The position numbers were made by a program, and so were the translations under genes. The notes beneath the pieces are model-generated. The model was not told where the DNA came from. It made no database searches and saw only the letters and a program-made list of their open reading frames with translations. This document shows, one piece after another, positions 48,820 to 61,483 of a DNA stretch of 64,000 bases (the stretch's first letter is position 1; each line of letters opens with the position of its first letter). Source of the stretch: Sipunculus nudus (Eukaryota; Annelida; Sipuncula; Golfingiida; Sipunculidae); assembly GCA_026874595.1 (NCBI GenBank), contig CM049322.1, positions 3,457,900-3,521,899 of the forward strand, written 5' to 3'.

Positions 48820-50440
48820 CATCCAGTGTCCCGAAACTTGCTGTGTTAATTGATCACAAGTGGATGCCATATAGTTATCACCCTGTCTGTCTGTCTGTTT
48901 GTCTCTCCTGTCCATCCGTCCACATAAAATTTGTTTCCAGATGATAACTCCAGGTTGTATTGACTCATGGATTTCAAACTTGACTTACACATTGCCTACC
49001 ACTAAAGCAAGAACCTAAATGATTTTGGAGTCACGACGTCAAAGGTCAAGGTCACAGGACTGGCATATTTAAAAAGATTATGGCTGCATTTTAAGCCAAG
49101 CTTTTCATCCCAAATTTTCCATTTTGCCCACTATGGGGAGAGCTTAAATGACTTTGGGGTCACATAGTCAAAGGTCTAGGTCACAGGGGCCATCTGTTCA
49201 CAAATTAGTTTCCAGATGATAACTCGAGTATATCTAAAAAGATTATGGCTGCATTTTAAGCCAAACTTTTCATCCCAAACCTTCCATCTTGCACATATAG
49301 CTGAGATGAAAATAGGGGAAGAACCTGATTGATGTGGCGGTCACAAGGTCAAAGATCATGGTCACAGTCACAGGGGCCCATCTGTTCACATTTTTGTTTC
49401 TGGATGATAACTCCAGTTGGGATTGACATATTGGTTTCAGTTTTGACTTATATATGACCCACCAATAATTTAAGAACCCTTTTGATTTTGGGGTCATATG
49501 GCCAAAGGTCAAGGTCACAGGACCAACTTCTTTAAAAAGAATGCATATGCATTTGAAGCCAAACTTTTCATCCCAAACCTTCCATCTTCAGGATATTGTT
49601 AACCTGCCATTAGGGGAAGATTCTGTTCAGTTTTGGTGTCATGAGGTCAAAGGTCAAGGTCACATTACCCACTTTTTTAGAAAGATTGTGGATGCATTTT
49701 AAGCCAAACTTTTCATCCCAAACCTTCCATCTTGCACAATTAGATGAGCTGCCAATAGGGGAAGAACCTGATTGATTTGGGGGTCACAAGGTCAAAAGTC
49801 TTGGGCACAGGGGTCCATCTGTTCACATTTTTGTTTCTGGAAGACATGTCCAGTAGCGATTGGCATATTGGTTTCAGTTTTGACTTATGTATGACCCACC
49901 AATAACCCACCAACATCTTCAAGATGTTGCTCACCTGCCAATAGTGGAAGTAACTTTTGGATTTTGGGGTCACAAGGTCAAAGGTCAAGGGGCCAACAAT
50001 CTACATATTAGTTTCCAGATGATAACACCAGTTTGGTTTGAAATATTGGTTTCAAACCTGAATTATATATTGCCCACCACTAAAGTAAGAACTGTGTATT
50101 CTGGGTTCATGAGATCAAAGGTCAAGGTCGTAGGGACCCAATACTTTAGAAAGATTGTGGATGCATTTTAAGCTAAACAATTCATCTCAATCCTTCCATC
50201 ATCAACATGTGGTGCACCTGCCAATAGAGGAAGTTTCCCTCTAATTCTGGGGTCACAAGGTCAAAGGTAAAGGTCACAGGGCCCATCTATTCACAAATTA
50301 GTTTATAGATAATACCTCTAGTTTGGGTAGACAGGTTGCTTTAAACTGATCACAGGACCAATATTTTGGAAAACCTCATAAACATATATTCTTATAGCCA
50401 AATGCAGCTGAGCGTCGAGACCCATGGGTCCTTAGTTAAT
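48820..50440. repeat. Tandem GGTCACAAGGTCAAAGGTC block repeat
   Basis: About six diverged units with TTTTGGGGTCACAAGGTCAA, CAGATGATAACTCCAG and AAGCCAAACTTTTCATCCCA. The block ends AGCTGAGCGTCGAGACCCAT, the same end type as at 48741, 55230 and (inverted) 56603. Confidence 0.7.
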
Positions 50441-52380
50441 ATAAGGACAATGATTGGTATGAGGACAATGGGATGTTGGTGTGAGGACAGTGATGATGTT
50501 GATGTAAGGACACATTGAAGATGGTATTGTGAGGATACAGTGAAAATGCTGATGTGAGGACATAGAGATGATGTTTGTTTAAGGATAGAATGATTTCGCT
50601 GGTTTTCGGATTCAATGATGTTGTTGATGAGAGGACAATGGTGATGTTAGTTTGATGACATTAGGATTATGTTGTGAGCACAATGATGATGTTAGTATGA
50701 GGACAATGGTGATGTTCATGGAAGCATACTTATAATGTTTGTGTGAGAACAACGGTGATGTAGGGGTGAGGACAATGGTGATGTTAGTACGAGGACAATG
50801 GTGATGTTAGTATGAGGACAATGATGATGTAAGTATGAGGTTAGGACACAATTATATTGGTGTGAGAACGATGTTGATGTGAGGACACAGTGCAGATCTT
50901 GGTGTGAGCATACAGTTATTGTTTTTGTTTAAGGAAACAATGATTTTGTTGCTTTAGGAATTAAATGGTATTGTTGATGTAAGGATATAGTGATGATATT
51001 AGGTTGAGGACATTGATGATGTTGGTGTCGGGACACAGTGATAATATTGACATCAGGCCATTAGCGATGTCTTTGCGAGAACAATAGTGATGTTTTATGA
51101 GAACAATAAAGATGTTGATATGAGGACAATGATGGTATTTTTGTGAGAACAGTGATGATGTGAGTGTGGAAACAATGGTGATGTTGGTGTGAGAAGAATG
51201 GTAATGTTCTTTCGAGGAAAATGATGATGTTGGGGTGAGGACAATGGTGATGTTAGTATAAGGACAATAGTGATGTTAGTATGATGACAGTGATGATGTT
51301 GGTGTGAGGACAATGGTGATGTTAATATGATGACAATGATGATTATGGTGTGGGGGACAATAATGATTTGGTGTAAGGACAATGGCAATGTTAGTATGAG
51401 GACAATGATGATGTTGGTGGGAGGACAATGGTGATGTTGGTATGAGGACAATGATGATGATGGTGTGGGGGACAATTATGATGTTGGTGTGAAGACAATG
51501 ATGATGTTGGTGTGAGGACAATGGCAATGTTAGCATGAGGTCAATGATGATGTCGGCGTGAAGACAATGGTGATGTTAGTATGAGGAAAATGATGATGTT
51601 GATGAGATGACAATGATGATGTTGGCGTCAGGACAATGATGATGTTGATGATAGGACGATGTTTGGTGTGAGAACAATTTAGATATGACGTGAGGACACT
51701 ATGGCAATGTTATTGTGATGAAATAATGATGTCAGTGTTTAAATACAATGATGATATTTACAAGATGATACTATGACATGGTTGTGAATACACAATGATG
51801 ATGTTGGAGTGAGGACAATGATGATCTTGCTGCCAGGACAATGGAGATGTTACTATGATTACTTTAGGATGTTGGTGTGAGGACATTTGTGACATTGGTG
51901 TGAGGACAATGATGATGCTGCTGTGAGGACGTTGGTGTGAGGACAATAGGGGATATCGGCATGAGGACACTGACAATATTAGTGTGATGATATAATGAGG
52001 TCAGTGTGAATACAATGATGATGTTTGCAATATGACACTATGACATTGTTGTGAATACACAATAATGGTGTTGGAGTGAGGACACTTATGATCATGGTGC
52101 GAGGACAATGGGGATGTTAGTATTATTACATTAGGATGTTGGTTTGAGGACATTAGTGATGTTGGTGTCAATGGTGTGAGGACAATGATGATGCTGTTGT
52201 GAGGACAATGTTGTTGGAATGAGGACTACGAGGATATTGACGTGAGAACACTATGACAATGTTAGTGTGATGATATAATAATGTCAGTGTGTGAATACAA
52301 TGATGATGTTTGCAAGATGACACTATGAGATAGGTGTGAATACACGAAGAATGTGTTCGTGTGAGAACAAGGAAGATGCA
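50441..52380. repeat. Degenerate 23-bp GATGATG minisatellite
   Basis: Unit close to GAGGACAATGGTGATGTTAG then TAT; about 80 copies over 1.9 kb, some longer. Minus-strand ORFs (HHHCPHTNI-type) are artefacts. Confidence 0.85.
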
Positions 52381-52463
52381 TTCGATATCGTGACTAACTT
52401 GGCGAAGTTGTTCTTGACCGGGAAGGCAGCTCTATCGTCTGACCCCCTAAAATTACAAGTAAA

Positions 52464-53655
52464 CTAGAATACGGGTAGTCGACAAGCGACTACGTGTATC
52501 CGCCTAAATCAGGGTGAAACGGGTGAAGTGAGGCATGGATTGAGTGGCAAGGGGAAATAGAGTGAAGTGTTGCATATTAGCATGGATGTCTGCAGCCAAA
52601 TTGTGTATGTAGGTTGCGCCACCTACCAAAAATCCAGAAAGCTGTCCAAGTTGTATACATATGCAAAATTTAAGGCAGATAAGTCAAACCACTACATGTA
52701 TATGAGTGATTTTAGCCCGTGGCAGACAAACAAATGGACGCTGAGCAAAAATGGTTACAGGTGGCGCCACCAGTTTTGCGTATGATAAAGAGCTATGTGA
52801 AAACTATACACATGCAAAACTTTGGCCCAGTCGGTCAAACGGTTCCCAAGATATGAGCTTGGATGTCTGCTGCTTAAACTAGAATACAGGTGACGCCACC
52901 TGTCATTAAATCAAGAGAGCTGTCGGGGATGTATAAACCTGCAAAATTTTAGGCAGATATGTCAAACCACTGCCGAGATATGAGTGATTTTATCCCATGA
53001 CAGACAAACAGACGGGAGCTGTGCAAAAATGGCTGCAGGTGGCGCCAACAGTTTTGCGTATGATATAGAGCTATGTGAGAATTATACTCATGCAAAATTT
53101 TGGGCCAATCGGTCAAACGGTTCCTGAGATATGTGCTTGGATGTCTGCAGCGTAAACGTGAATGTAGGTGGCGCCACCTGTCATAAAATCAGAAAAGCTA
53201 TCCAGGATGTATATGCATGCCGTATTTTAGGCAGATATGTCAAACCACTGCCGAGATATGAGTGATTTTATTCCATGGCAGACAAACAGACGGGAGCTGT
53301 GCAAACATGGTTGCAGGTGGCGCCACCATTTTTTGTGTATGTTATACAGCTCTCCAAGGACTACATTTTTGCAAAACAATTTTCCTGATCGGTCATACGG
53401 TTCCCGAGATATGTGGGTTTATGTGTCAAAACAGACGCACAAACGGACGCAGAGCGCAGAGGAAAGGTCAGAGGTCAAAACAAAATCGGGGCGCAGCAGT
53501 TCACATGTGACCCGTACATAATTCCGGGTTTCGTAAAATTCCGCCCAGCGGTTACAGAGGAGTTCTCCGGACACCTACGCGGCGGCGGCGGCGGCGGCGG
53601 CGGCGTGCAGCTGAAAACATAGTATCCGCAAAACTCTGTTTTGGCGGATACAATT
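52464..53655 (+). mobile_element. Hairpin-ended nonautonomous element, left copy
   Basis: Starts CTAGAATACGGGTA and contains three tandem blocks of about 280 bases (AGATATGTCAAACCACTGCC, GGTGGCGCCACC). It ends with a (GCG)n run at 53580-53605 and a hairpin: GTATCCGCAAAAC 53622-53634 against GTTTTGGCGGATAC 53638-53651. Internal tandem cores, a microsatellite and a terminal hairpin recall Helentron-associated elements of bivalves. The copy at 62545-63339 is inverted. Confidence 0.65.
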
Positions 53656-55541
53656 ATATGGGGTGCTCATATAATTATCGATATTAAGGCTGACTGTAGA
53701 AGAATGATGTTCACGGTAATTCTGCTGATCACTGGGGCAGGCAGATGTATCTGAAGCTGTACATATGTCTGCACACATTGATCGCTTGCGATTGACACTG
53801 CGAGAAGCTTTTGGAGCCTCCCTTTTGACAACTGCGCCGATACTACATTTCTGAGAATGTGCAGACTTGTGTGTGTGTTTGTGTGTCCTTGAGCAATGTT
53901 TAAGGGCGTTTGAAGGTTATCGGTAACAATTTCGATACGGTTCAGAGTTCAGAGGTAAAAAAAAATAATCAAGAAACACATTATGTTTGAGATGATTTAC
54001 ACTACTTAGTGAATTGAAATGATTGTAGGAGATGCCTGTGCAAAAGTTTTATTGAGGGTTGTGTAATATTATCGTAAAAATAAAGTTGGTGTTAAAATTG
54101 TGTCTAAGAAAAACAAGTGTGTGTTTGATGATGATGTATTTTGGTTTGTGAATAGAAATAAATAAAAGAATGCTTTTATAAACTGTTAAAGTGTATGAGA
54201 ACATGTTTTTAATGGTGTAATATTATTGAGAATGAGTCTATAAAAATAGCAATGTTACGGTCGTATAATTCAATTCGGCCTGTGCATGATCTACCTTGAC
54301 TAAACTCTTAGCTATTACTGTTACCACACAGTAAAACACAAGAAGACAAAAGGTAATAGCTTACAGAGTTTAATTCATTAATAAAGGACTGTAAATACAT
54401 GATGATGCTTGATATTGCATGTGGTTGATCTCATTCACTTATTCTTCAACTGAGTAATGTATTGTAATCACCATTAACTCAGATACTGCAGATGATAAGG
54501 ACAAATGAATATTTTTTTTAAAAATCGTTTTTAATCAACATTTATTGAATCAATAAAAAGTGTAAAAATATAAATGAAAGCACGAGTATAATGTTACCAC
54601 TTACTTTTGTAAGTTTAAACATTTACTTATAACAATCTAACTCATTCGGCTAATATAATTTGTGGTTCCTTAAAAAATATACAATTCAGCTTGAATTATT
54701 ATAAATGAACAATGTGCCTGCTTAAGTAAAATTTGTAATGTTATAAATAAATTTATTAACTATGATAATACTCTGTAGTTTATGTATTTGAACCGAAAAA
54801 AAGGCTTCCTTTAAAAGTTTCAACTGATAGCTATTACTGTAGTTACACCTTGAGATCAACTACTACTATTATGTTATTTATATTAAAGCATCACTTTCTG
54901 TTTATACTTGTTTTAAGTGTAATGGCCGTTGTTAGACTGATCGTTAACATTTATAGCTATTTGTAGTTTATTCAGATATTGCTGTCACATAGATGAAATA
55001 CTGTTACCTTTACAAATATTTGATAATGAAAGGCTACTACATCTTTGATGTAGTTTATAAAAGTACACAGTTTTAATTAAAAAAAAAAAACATATATTTT
55101 TTTTTATTATCACAAAGAAATAACAGGGTCACTTTCACTAATAGCCTTTCAAATACCAATATAAAATTAAAAAAAAAAACAAACAAATGTAAATATTACA
55201 CCAAATTTGCCGAATTTCAGCTGCGCGCCGAAACCCATGGCTCCCTTGTTGGAAAAGGAAACTGGTGTTAATGTAAAATGATTACAGTGGTGGTAATGGT
55301 GAGATTTTGTGAATTTTGTGATATAATATGTTTTTTTATTTCATTTATTATATATCACTTCTAAAATCAGAGAATTTTATCCTCGGTCTTGAATCTTTGG
55401 GGCCAGAGTTGTTGAGACAGCAGGGGTTTCTTATAATAAAGATCTTTAGAATTAATAAACCATAAACAAAATGAAATAGGTAAGGGGAATGATCACCTTG
55501 AACATGAAAATTGTGTTTATAATTTAGATTGCAGGCATTAC
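53656..55541. other. Intron sequence downstream of the linker exon
   Basis: AT-rich DNA with a dispersed-repeat end near 55215-55255 (CCGAAACCCATGGCTCCCTT). Apart from that no feature is supported. The linker exon donor is at 55541-55540. Confidence 0.5.
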
Positions 55542-55750
55542 CTGTGAAAACACTTCTGTGTAACTCGCCAGACGGCGGTGTTTCAAGCCTCGAGCGCCTC
55601 CTGTAGTCCGTACCCACACTAAGTCTACGTAGAGCTCGTCCATCGGCACCGTAACTTGCTTGTCGTACCAGCTCCATACGTCTATCTTGTTGTACAGACG
55701 CAGCAGTGTACCAGCTAATAGGCGCTGAAGTTTGGTGTCCCCAGACGACC
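55542..55750 (-). CDS. Exon: cytosolic linker module upstream of NACHT
   Basis: This is a 209-bp exon, acceptor TCTGCACAG, donor GTAATG, phase 1 to phase 0. It encodes 70 residues with LLRLYNKIDVWSWYD, then VPMDELYVDLVWVR, then SYTEVFSQ. A helix, a W-rich turn and a VP-x-D-x-x-Y-x-x-L pattern ending in Y-x-x-x-F resembles, from memory, the short conserved module just before the P-loop in many invertebrate NACHT proteins. This is the main reason to join the lectin exons to the NACHT exon. Without splicing the frame stops after five more codons. The next in-phase exon with a P-loop is 26892-24868. Confidence 0.74.
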
Positions 55751-56066
55751 CTGTGCAGAATCCATTCAACATTTAAAATTGTAACAGTGTAGGGTAAAAA
55801 AATCAGTTAAAGACATATCCTGGCATCTGACGATGCCATATTCACAGTAGTTGGTTCAAGTGTCATCTTAACTCTAACAGAACAGTGTCACTGAATCTTT
55901 GTATCCGTGCTTGCCATTTAATGAGAAGCCTATGCCAGAATTCATCAACAAAAAATACCAGGCTATGCTAAAAATGTAAAGGTTATGCGTGCCTTGATCC
56001 GAAGAGCATATTGATGATTCATGGTATTGCAAGGAAGTGGAAAAAATCTTGTAAAATCAGACTTAC

Positions 56067-56145
56067 TTTTGTCCACAAATGGTTGATGTTCTTCTTGTAG
56101 CTCTATATGGCTGGATTTCGTCCTCCTCGGTTGCTGACCCGTTTT
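56067..56145 (-). CDS. Exon: basic juxtamembrane cytosolic tail
   Basis: This is a 79-bp exon, phase 0 to phase 1, acceptor TTACAAAG and consensus donor GTAAGT. It encodes KTGQQPRRTKSSHIELQEE and a few more residues. The basic stretch right after the membrane helix fits the positive-inside rule. It then becomes acidic and leads into the linker exon 55750-55542. No known domain is visible. The strict donor and phase agreement on both sides support it. Confidence 0.75.
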
Positions 56146-56459
56146 CTTTGTAATGAAATAAATTGTTAAAAGGAACATGGATACACCACGTGTTGTCGTG
56201 TATGAAAATTCATTAATGACTCAAGTATTTTTTTTTTCGGTACATAGTGTTATCCATGGTTACATAAAAATTTCCGAGTGTTAAATGATATCAACCAATT
56301 ACAACTGGAGTCTTGTGCACTGACCTGTGTGACTCATCATTATTTCTATGTCTTCCTGTGGCCCATATTATCTGATCAATGCATATCAATCAAACTATGT
56401 ATGGTAAAACATGTCATTTGTAAATAAATACAAAATGATCTGGATACACAAAAACATAC

Positions 56460-56554
56460 CTTTCTCCAACAAAGGACGAAAATCAGAATACAAGAAACCA
56501 GTAATATCAGCGCAGTTACTATGACCACTGGTATGTACCAACTAGTGCCGTTTT
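56460..56554 (-). CDS. Exon: single transmembrane helix
   Basis: This 95-bp exon (acceptor CTTTTAG, donor GTATGT) enters in phase 1 and leaves in phase 0. It encodes 32 residues: an NGTS glycosylation sequon, a hydrophobic stretch of about 23 residues (IPVVIVTALILLVSCILIFV, then LC) and a basic stop-transfer end (WRK). This is a textbook type I membrane anchor. It places the lectin domains outside and the NACHT-LRR part inside the cell. A 3.7 kb repeat-filled element lies in the intron between this exon and the stalk exon. Confidence 0.85.
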
Positions 56555-56602
56555 CTAAAAGAGAAACAAAAAAAGTTATAGCCTAATTATATTGGCAATG
56601 AA

Positions 56603-59600
56603 CAAGAGGCCCATGGGCCATGACGCTCAGCTGAACTTGAATTACAAGCATGTTTTGCATGCAAAATCTAATGAATTTGTAGTCATCAGACATTAGTTTT
56701 AACTGGTATTGCAAGAATTAAATTTTGCTTGTAACAGCATGTTGCGCATACAGACTAGAAATAAAGTGGAACTGCAAGGGTTTTTTTTGTTCTGGAATGC
56801 ACAGACAATGATTAAATGATAAATCAACATACCAAACTTGAGCACATATCCTGGTGTTGAGAAAATGGAACAACTATATTTTTTCTAGTGTAAAACAACA
56901 AGGCCTCATGGAAACATGTGTAATGGAATAAACAGCAGGTTTAGTGCTTGGGTGATATGTGTGTAGAGGAGTTATGTCACACTGGAGGACAGATTGGCAT
57001 GAAATCAGTTTTATGGGGTTTCAGGATTTCTGCTGATGAAGCGACATTTTACATATAAATTTGTATTGACTGGTTTAAAATAAAACACTTTTTGTATGAA
57101 AGTTTTGACAATTCTTGGGGGTAATTTGGGGCCCCATAGCTTGAAGGATATGGGTAGCAGAGACCTAATTTCAGGTTTCCATTGAGACTTTTCATGGGTC
57201 TCTAAGTGTGTCGAGAATGAAGATTCTAGGTCCAGTCGTTACGATTTGTGCCACGTTAACAGATGACAGCATCCTTAAAGGTCTTAAAAATAGAGGAAAA
57301 AATCGTAAAAAAATCTAACAATACAGGTGGCGCCACCAGTCTGCAGGAACTGATGGAACATCTGATCATCAATACGTATGCCAAAAATCATGACCATCAG
57401 TGATGTAGTTAATGAGATATTGAAGTTTTTGTATGACATTTTTGACAATTCTGGGGGGTAATTTGGGGCCCCATAGCTCAAAGGATATGGGTAACAGAGA
57501 CCTAATTTCAGGTTTCCATGGAGACTTTTCATAGGTCTCTAAGTGTTTCGAGAATGAAGATTCTAGGTCCAGTCGTTACGATTTGTGCCATATTAAGAGA
57601 TGACGGCATCCTTAAAGGTCTCAAAAATAGAGGAAAAAATCATAAAAAATCTAACAATACAGGTGGTGCCACCAGTCTGCAGGAACATCTCATGATCAAT
57701 ATGTATGCCAAAAATCATGACCATCAGTGATGTAGTTATTGAGATATTATAGTTTTTGTAAGAAATTTTCGACTAATCAAGGGGTTACTTTTAGGCCCCA
57801 TAGCTTAAAGGATATGGGTAACAGAGACCTAATTTCTCGTTTCCAAGGAGATTTTTTCATTGACCTCTCAATGTCTCAAGAATAAAGATTCTAGGTCTAG
57901 TCTTTACGATTTGTGCCTTGTTAACAGATGTTCACATTTTTAAAGGTCTCAAAAATAGAGAAAAAAATTTGTAAAAAATAAAAAAATACAGGTGGCGCCA
58001 CCAGTCTGCAGGAACTGATGGAACATCTCATGATCAATATGTATGCAAAAAATCATGACCATCAGTGATGTAGTTAATGAGATATTGAAGTTTTTGTATG
58101 AAATTTTTGACTTTCCTGGGGGGTACTTTGGGGCCCCATAGCTCGAAGGATATGGGTAACAGAGACCTAATTTCTGGTTTCAAAGGAGATTTTTCATGGA
58201 CCTCTCAGAATGCCAAGTTACAAGGTTCTAGGTCCAGTGGTTACAATTTGTGCCTGGTTAACGGACGGACAGACGGACGACGGACAAAGAGTGATCGCTA
58301 TAGCTCAGATGACTTTCAGTCAGCTGAGCTAAAAATTGAAAAAAATACAGATGGCGTCACCAGACTGCAGAAACTGATGAAACACCCCATGATCAATATC
58401 AATGCTAAGAATCATGGTGATCAATGCATTAGTTGTTCAGATACTTGAGCTTTTGTATCAAATTTTCCATTATTCTGGGGGGTACTTCTGAGCCCAATAG
58501 CTTGAAGAATATGGGTAACAGAGACCTAATTTGAGGTTTCCAAGAAAACTTTTTATGGGCTTCTCTTCATGTCAAGACAGAAGACTCTAGGTCTAGGCAT
58601 TACGATTTGTGCCCTGTAAAATTCGTAAAAATCGAAAAAATACCAGTGGCGCCATCAGACTGCAGAAACTGATGAAACATTCCAAGATCAATATCCGTGC
58701 AAAGAATTATGGTGATCATTGCAATAGTTTTTCAGATACTTGAGCTTTTGTATCAAATTTTCCATCATTCTGGGGGGTACTTGGGAGCCCCATAGCTCGA
58801 AGAAAATGGGTAACAGAGACCTTTTTCTAATATTCTAAGGAGACTTTTAATGGGCCTTCCTGCAAGTCAAGAGAGAAGATTCTAGGTCCAGGCGTTAAGA
58901 TTTGTGCCCTGTTAACAGATGACCCCATCTTAAGTTCTGATAAATAGAGAAAATAATTCGTAAAAATAAAAAAAATACAGGTGGCGCCACCAGACTGCAG
59001 AAACTGATGAAACATCAAATGATCAATTTCCATACAAAGAATCATGGTGATCAATGCAATAGTTGTTCAGATATTTGAGCTTTTGTATCAAATTTTCCAT
59101 TATTCTGGGGGGTACTTCTGAGCCCCATAGCTCAGAGGTTATGGGTAACAGAGACCTAGTTTCAGGTTTCCAAGGAGACTTTTCATGGGCCTCCCTGCAT
59201 GTCAAGAGAGACGATTCTAGGTCCAGTCATTAGGATTTGTGCCCTGTTAACTGATGACCGCATCTATTAATGTATCAAAAATAGAGAAAAAAAAACACGT
59301 AAAAATCGAAAAAATACAGGTGGCAACACCAGTCTGCAGAAACTGATGAAACACCCCATGATCAAAATCAATGCAAAGAATCATGGTGATCAATGCAATA
59401 GTTGATCAGTTGAACTTTTGTATCAAATTTTCCATTATTCTAGGGGGTACTTCGGAGCCCCATAGCTCAGAGGTTATGGGTAACAGAGACCTAATTTCAA
59501 GTTTCCAAGGAGACTTTTTATGGGCCTCTCTGCATGTCAAGAGAGAAGATTCTAGGTCCAGTCGTTACGATTTGTGCCCTGTTAACAGATGACTGCATCT

Positions 59601-60333
59601 TCAGAGGTCTCAAAAATAGAGAAAAAAATTCGTAAAAATTGAAAAAAATACAGGTGACGCCACCAGTCTGCAGAACTGATGAAACACTCCATGATCAATA
59701 TCCATGCAAAAAATCACGAACATCAGTAATGTAGTTAATGAGATATTGAAGTTTTTGTATGAAATTTTTGACTATACTGGGGGGTACTTCGGGGCCCCAT
59801 AGCTCGAAGGATATGGGTAACAGAGACCTAATTTCTGGTTTCCAAGGACATTTTTCATTGACCTCTCAATGTCTCAAGAATGAAGATTCTAGGTCCAGTC
59901 TTTACAATTTGTGCCTTGTTAACAGATGTTCACATTTTTAAAGGTCTCAAAAATAGAGAAAAAAATTCGTAAAAAAAAAAAAATACAGGTGGCGCCACCA
60001 GTCTGCAGGAACTGATGGAACATCTCATGATCAATATGTATGCAAAAAATCAAGACCATCAGTGATGTAGTTAATGAGATATTGATGTTTTTGTATAAAA
60101 TTTTTGACTTTTATGGGGGGTACTTTGGGGCCCCATAGCTCGAAGGATATGGGTAACAGAGACCTAATTTCTGGTTTCCAAGGAGATTTTTCATGGGCCT
60201 CTCAGAATGCCAAGTTACAAGGTTCTAGGTCCAGCGGTTACGATTTGTGCCTGGTTAACGGACGGACAGACGGACGACGGACAAAGAGTGATCGCTATAG
60301 CTCAGATGACTTTCAGTCAGCTGAGCTAAAAAA
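56603..60333 (+). mobile_element. 3.7 kb element made of ten tandem units of about 333 bp
   Basis: Starts AACAAGAGGCCCATGGGCC and ends TCAGTCAGCTGAGCTAAAAA. The marker CCCCATAGCT recurs ten times (near 57131, 57470, 57796, 58133, 58491, 58790, 59121, 59457, 59795, 60129). Each unit carries GGGTAACAGAGACCTAATTT and CAGGTGGCGCCACCAGTCTG. The GACGGACGACGG plus CAGCTGAGCTAAAA terminal module occurs twice (58260-58332 and 60255-60333), so two elements may have fused. It fills the intron between stalk and transmembrane exons. Confidence 0.8.
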
Positions 60334-60482
60334 ACCATGCGATCCGATAATACGTCACAAATAGCATTTTTAATGTACAATGTATTTATTTGTGAATATG
60401 CTTAATATAGTGTTAGCTTTTGTCCAGCACTACATAACAGGTACGACATAACAAATGTGAAGCAAGGCTATATACCACCCAC

Positions 60483-60653
60483 CTATCTGAATTGAAGTGG
60501 TGGTCCACAAAGACGTGTAGTTTTGTGGGGCGTCAGTTGTCATCGGGACACCTTGGGATGAAACGTGATGGAAAACAGTGATTTTGAGACAAGGTCGCAC
60601 ATAAAAAGATATACTTTGCCCCCTTATCGAATTTGGACGCTTTACATCAGACT
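60483..60653 (-). CDS. Exon: extracellular stalk
   Basis: This is a 171-bp exon with a GTTTTCAG acceptor and a GTGGGT donor, phase 1 to 1. It encodes 57 residues between CTLD2 and the membrane helix. The C-terminal half is rich in Thr and Ser (APQNYTSLWTTTSIQ), typical of an O-glycosylated membrane-proximal stalk, and holds one possible N-glycosylation site (NYT). I recognise no domain in the first half. Assignment rests on the open frame, both splice sites and the phase match to CTLD2 and the transmembrane exon. Confidence 0.72.
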
Positions 60654-60830
60654 CTGAAAACGAAAATATTCTACAAAATGTTCAACCTGTGCGTGTTAAA
60701 CATAGGAATACAATATATTTGAAAAATGTATTTTTACCCTTTGTGAAACTTCCACAAAGATAATTCTAAGGAAACAAAATACAATGTGCTCTTAAAAAGG
60801 TTATTCTTTTATAGAGAAACTAAAGCATAC

Positions 60831-60965
60831 CTGTCTTTTCTACACATAAATAGTGTGATCGATTTGTGCACGGCTGTACCATGACCTTGCCGTCTTGAAG
60901 AACAACAGAACAGTTATCGCCACCAGAGGGCTCTCCCGTCGCCCACAGTTCAGCTGTGATCGGAT
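60831..60965 (-). CDS. Exon: C-terminal part of C-type lectin-like domain 2
   Basis: This is a 135-bp exon, acceptor TTCGTAG, donor GTATGC, phase 1 at both ends. It carries the best recognisable lectin signature of the gene: ELWATGEPSGGDNCSVV, the usual W..GEP..g.dnC loop, then VQPC and HYLCVEKT closing the fold. The EPN calcium and sugar motif is changed to EPS, and the WND partner motif is absent, so classical sugar binding is probably altered or lost. The exon joins in phase to the stalk exon 60653-60483. Confidence 0.87.
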
Positions 60966-61207
60966 CTACGAACAAATAACCTGTCAAATGCACTAATCTG
61001 TTTGGATATTCGGTACGGATTTTGAATATATGCATTCGGACTCTCATACCGCTGTTCGAATCTCTCTGAGGGTTATTTAAATGCATATGACCTTTCAGTT
61101 TTATTGAATTTCAAAGTTTAAAAAAAAATTGTATAATATATACCATTGTGTATAAAATGTCCTTCTCTTTTTGTTATTATTTGTTTGAAAACGATATCTA
61201 TACGTAC
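60966..61207. other. Intron within CTLD2
   Basis: Short phase 1 intron splitting the second lectin domain between WMGL and GEP regions. No other feature. Confidence 0.7.
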
Positions 61208-61483
61208 CTGATGCCGCATTTGACATCCACGCTTCTCGTCTCAATCCCATCCAGAAACTTGGACACACCCAGTCACCTCCTCCGTCTGGTCCCTCAGCCA
61301 ACATCTCTCTCACCGCCGGGTCAGTAACTACCGGCAGGTCCATTTTTCTATGAGGATGGTGAAGGCAATGCACACGCGCCTGATACCAATTCCGGTTGTG
61401 GCAAAATCGAAAAAAACACTTATCTCCAAGATGACGGCATGCATTCCCCGAGATCCTGCGGTGATCCCTGCATGTCTTACAGT
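61208..61483 (-). CDS. Exon: N-terminal part of C-type lectin-like domain 2
   Basis: This is a 276-bp exon between an ATTTTGCAG acceptor and a GTACGT donor, phase 1 to phase 1. It opens with a Cys-rich segment (CKTCRDHRR, then GDKCFFRFC), followed by NWYQARVHC, the W..A...C helix of a CTLD. Next comes a loop with LPVV, then FWMGLRREAW, the WIGL-like core. Two extra cysteines before the helix fit the long-form CTLD layout. The domain is finished by the next exon (60965-60831). The frame is open throughout, and the boundaries were set by splice sites and by the phase match to both neighbours. Confidence 0.85.

Noticed and set aside
51095-51976. His/Pro-rich ORFs of 126, 86 and 72 residues
   Set aside because: Translations of the degenerate 23-bp GATGATG repeat.
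55348-55677. 109-residue minus-strand ORF over the linker exon
   Set aside because: Wrong frame relative to the spliced receptor and runs into intron sequence.
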